A stretch of DNA of 5,936 nucleotides. Source: Sedimentisphaerales bacterium. GTDB taxonomy: Bacteria; Planctomycetota; Phycisphaerae; Sedimentisphaerales; SG8-4. Position numbers and translations under genes: made by a program. This document shows positions 4,684 through 5,936 of the stretch, in pieces. The notes under the pieces are model-generated. The model was not told where the DNA came from. It did not search any database and worked only from the letters and a program-made list of their open reading frames with translations. Numbering within the stretch: position 1 is the stretch's first letter; each line of letters opens with the position of its first letter. The stretch spans positions 1-5,936 of the forward strand of contig JAFGCA010000090.1 in NCBI GenBank assembly GCA_016932895.1, written 5' to 3'.

Positions 4684-5936
4684 ACCCCGATGGACGAGAT
4701 GCGGTGCTGGCCGTCCTGGACAATCTTAACCACGCTGACGATAACGACGAAGAACTCGAGCCTGCCAAGAAACATGCCACAGATTTCCGTCCAGAGCACC
4801 AGAGAAGGTGCGTCCTGGCCCGTGACGCCTACGGACAGGCCGACCGTGCCCAAAGCGGATGCAAACTCAAAGAGAGACTCCTTCACACCGTACCCGTGGG
4901 CAGCAATGATGGCCGCGCCGACCATGAAAGTAACCATATAGAGAAAAACAAAAGTTCCCACCCTTCGCAGTCGCTGCTCGCTAATGAAGTCCTTAGTCTC
5001 CCCCTGCCAAATGTGATTCTCGACGACGGCCGTTCTCGGCAACAGCGACCGGCGAATGTCCCATATCACGCTCTTAAGCAACACATAGATGCGGTATTGC
5101 TTGATGCCGCCAGCCGTAGAGCCCGTGCCGCCGCCGATAAGCATGAGGATGACCAAGATGAGAACGCCCTCAGGGCCCCAGCGACCGTAACTGACGGTGG
5201 AGAATCCCGTAGTGGTTAAGGCGCTGAAGGCCTCAAATACAGCCACGCGAATGCTCTTTTCCAGGTTGGCATACAACGGCAGGCAGATCACGAAAAACAG
5301 GGTCAGCATGCAGATCGGCAATAGAATAACCATCAGTCGCAGTTCACCGCTGCGGGTTACGGCCCTGAATCTTCCGCGGAAGAACAAATAAGCCGTCACG
5401 AAGTTCGTATTGCCGAGCACCATGAGCGGGATAGTGACGGCCTCCACAAGAGGTGAATCCCAATGGCCGATGCTATCCGGCCGTGTGGAGAAGCCGCCCG
5501 TGGAAATGGCGGCAAATGTATGATTAATTGCGTCAAAGGGCGCCACGCCCGATAATAGATAGCCGAGAATGCCTGCGACGGCATACCCGACATAGAGCAG
5601 TAGAACCAGCTTAGCTGACTTGCGCACGTGCGGAACCAACTGATCGCTTCGCCCTTCAGCCAGGGTAAGCGCCGGGCCTACAGGTCCTATGATCGCTGCC
5701 AGCATAATGATAGCGAAACCAGCACCTCCGGCCAGTTGCATGATGCTGCGCCAGAGCAGGATCAGGTGTGTGCTCTGTGTGACGTCAATGACGGAAAGGC
5801 CTGTTGTGGTCCAGCCGCTGGCGGATTCGAAGAACGCGTGGGTGAAGCTCATCCTTTCCACCACGGCCAGAGGCCAGGCGCTGAGCAGGGAGATGGCGAC
5901 CCAGCTCAACAGGATGACGATCCCTGCGTGCTGAAC
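4674..5936 (-). CDS. trkH: TrkH/KtrB-family potassium transporter, membrane subunit (5' partial)
   Basis: The frame is open to the right edge, so the true start lies outside; the TTG at 5909 is an internal codon. The visible 420 residues cover most of a Trk/Ktr potassium-translocating subunit of the inner membrane. The four pore-loop selectivity segments appear in order, counted from the codon at 5909: TTTGLSV (34-40), STGGFST (136-142), TTTGFST (232-238) and GTVGLSV (355-361), each with the conserved filter glycine. Supporting motifs are LLWRSIMQLAGGAGFAI (51-67), GGGTGSTAGGIK (259-270), the gating-loop region of the third repeat, and LGRLEFF (381-387) near the C-terminus. Hydrophobic helices alternate with the loops as in the four M1-P-M2 repeats; the first repeat's M1 is cut by the edge. 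The cytoplasmic RCK partner (TrkA/KtrA) that gates it is not in the window. Base composition is lower in GC than cysK. TrkH versus KtrB cannot be decided without the N-terminus. Confidence 0.92.
   Translation of the reverse strand, partial: VQHAGIVILLSWVAISLLSAWPLAVVERMSFTHAFFESASGWTTTGLSVIDVTQSTHLILLWRSIMQLAGGAGFAIIMLAAIIGPVGPALTLAEGRSDQLVPHVRKSAKLVLLLYVGYAVAGILGYLLSGVAPFDAINHTFAAISTGGFSTRPDSIGHWDSPLVEAVTIPLMVLGNTNFVTAYLFFRGRFRAVTRSGELRLMVILLPICMLTLFFVICLPLYANLEKSIRVAVFEAFSALTTTGFSTVSYGRWGPEGVLILVILMLIGGGTGSTAGGIKQYRIYVLLKSVIWDIRRSLLPRTAVVENHIWQGETKDFISEQRLRRVGTFVFLYMVTFMVGAAIIAAHGYGVKESLFEFASALGTVGLSVGVTGQDAPSLVLWTEICGMFLGRLEFFVVIVSVVKIVQDGQHRISSIGVKS

Noticed and set aside
1..5936. CRISPR array, insertion sequence ends or att sites
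   Set aside because: No regularly spaced repeats, no transposase-like product, and no long terminal inverted or direct repeats were seen by eye in the window.

Overview
The window looks like a stretch of GC-rich bacterial chromosome where a phage-derived or mobile accessory segment meets ordinary housekeeping genes. The host cannot be named securely. High GC in the terminase and cysteine synthase genes, purine-rich Shine-Dalgarno sites and sigma-70-like promoters fit many free-living bacteria; a planctomycete-like host is only a guess.

Left part (1-2339): the window opens inside a phage terminase large-subunit gene, of which only the C-terminal nuclease domain is visible. It is not followed by a portal gene. 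Instead there is a visibly less GC-rich two-gene cassette: a fused XRE helix-turn-helix/ImmA-IrrE metallopeptidase protein, then a 29-bp-overlapping gene for a small PIN-fold protein. Their order, translational overlap and domain make-up fit a type II toxin-antitoxin-like module, with the PIN protein as candidate RNase toxin and the XRE-ImmA protein as candidate antitoxin and autoregulator.

Middle part (2278-3778): a gene for a 248-residue soluble protein of unknown function (2340-3086) sits behind a near-consensus promoter. The 17-bp spacer of that promoter is almost entirely two G7 tracts split by one T, so the gene may be phase-variable or G-quadruplex controlled. About 690 bp without a convincing protein gene follows. 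Its right half holds a minus-strand promoter, a roughly 95-nt transcribable stretch and a 10-bp stem followed by a T-run, which together read as an undescribed small RNA with a CU-rich loop. A separate plus-strand promoter (TTGCTT-N17-TATACT) drives the next gene.

Right part (3779-5936): a complete O-acetylserine sulfhydrylase-type cysteine synthase gene (plus strand) converges on the 3' part of a TrkH/KtrB-family potassium channel gene (minus strand). Seven bases separate the two stop codons. A perfect 7-bp hairpin covers this junction, with the cysteine synthase stop codon in its loop. The TrkH gene runs off the right edge without a visible true start.

The toxin-antitoxin-like pair is the only evident multi-gene functional unit; the cysteine synthase and TrkH genes are metabolically unrelated neighbours.
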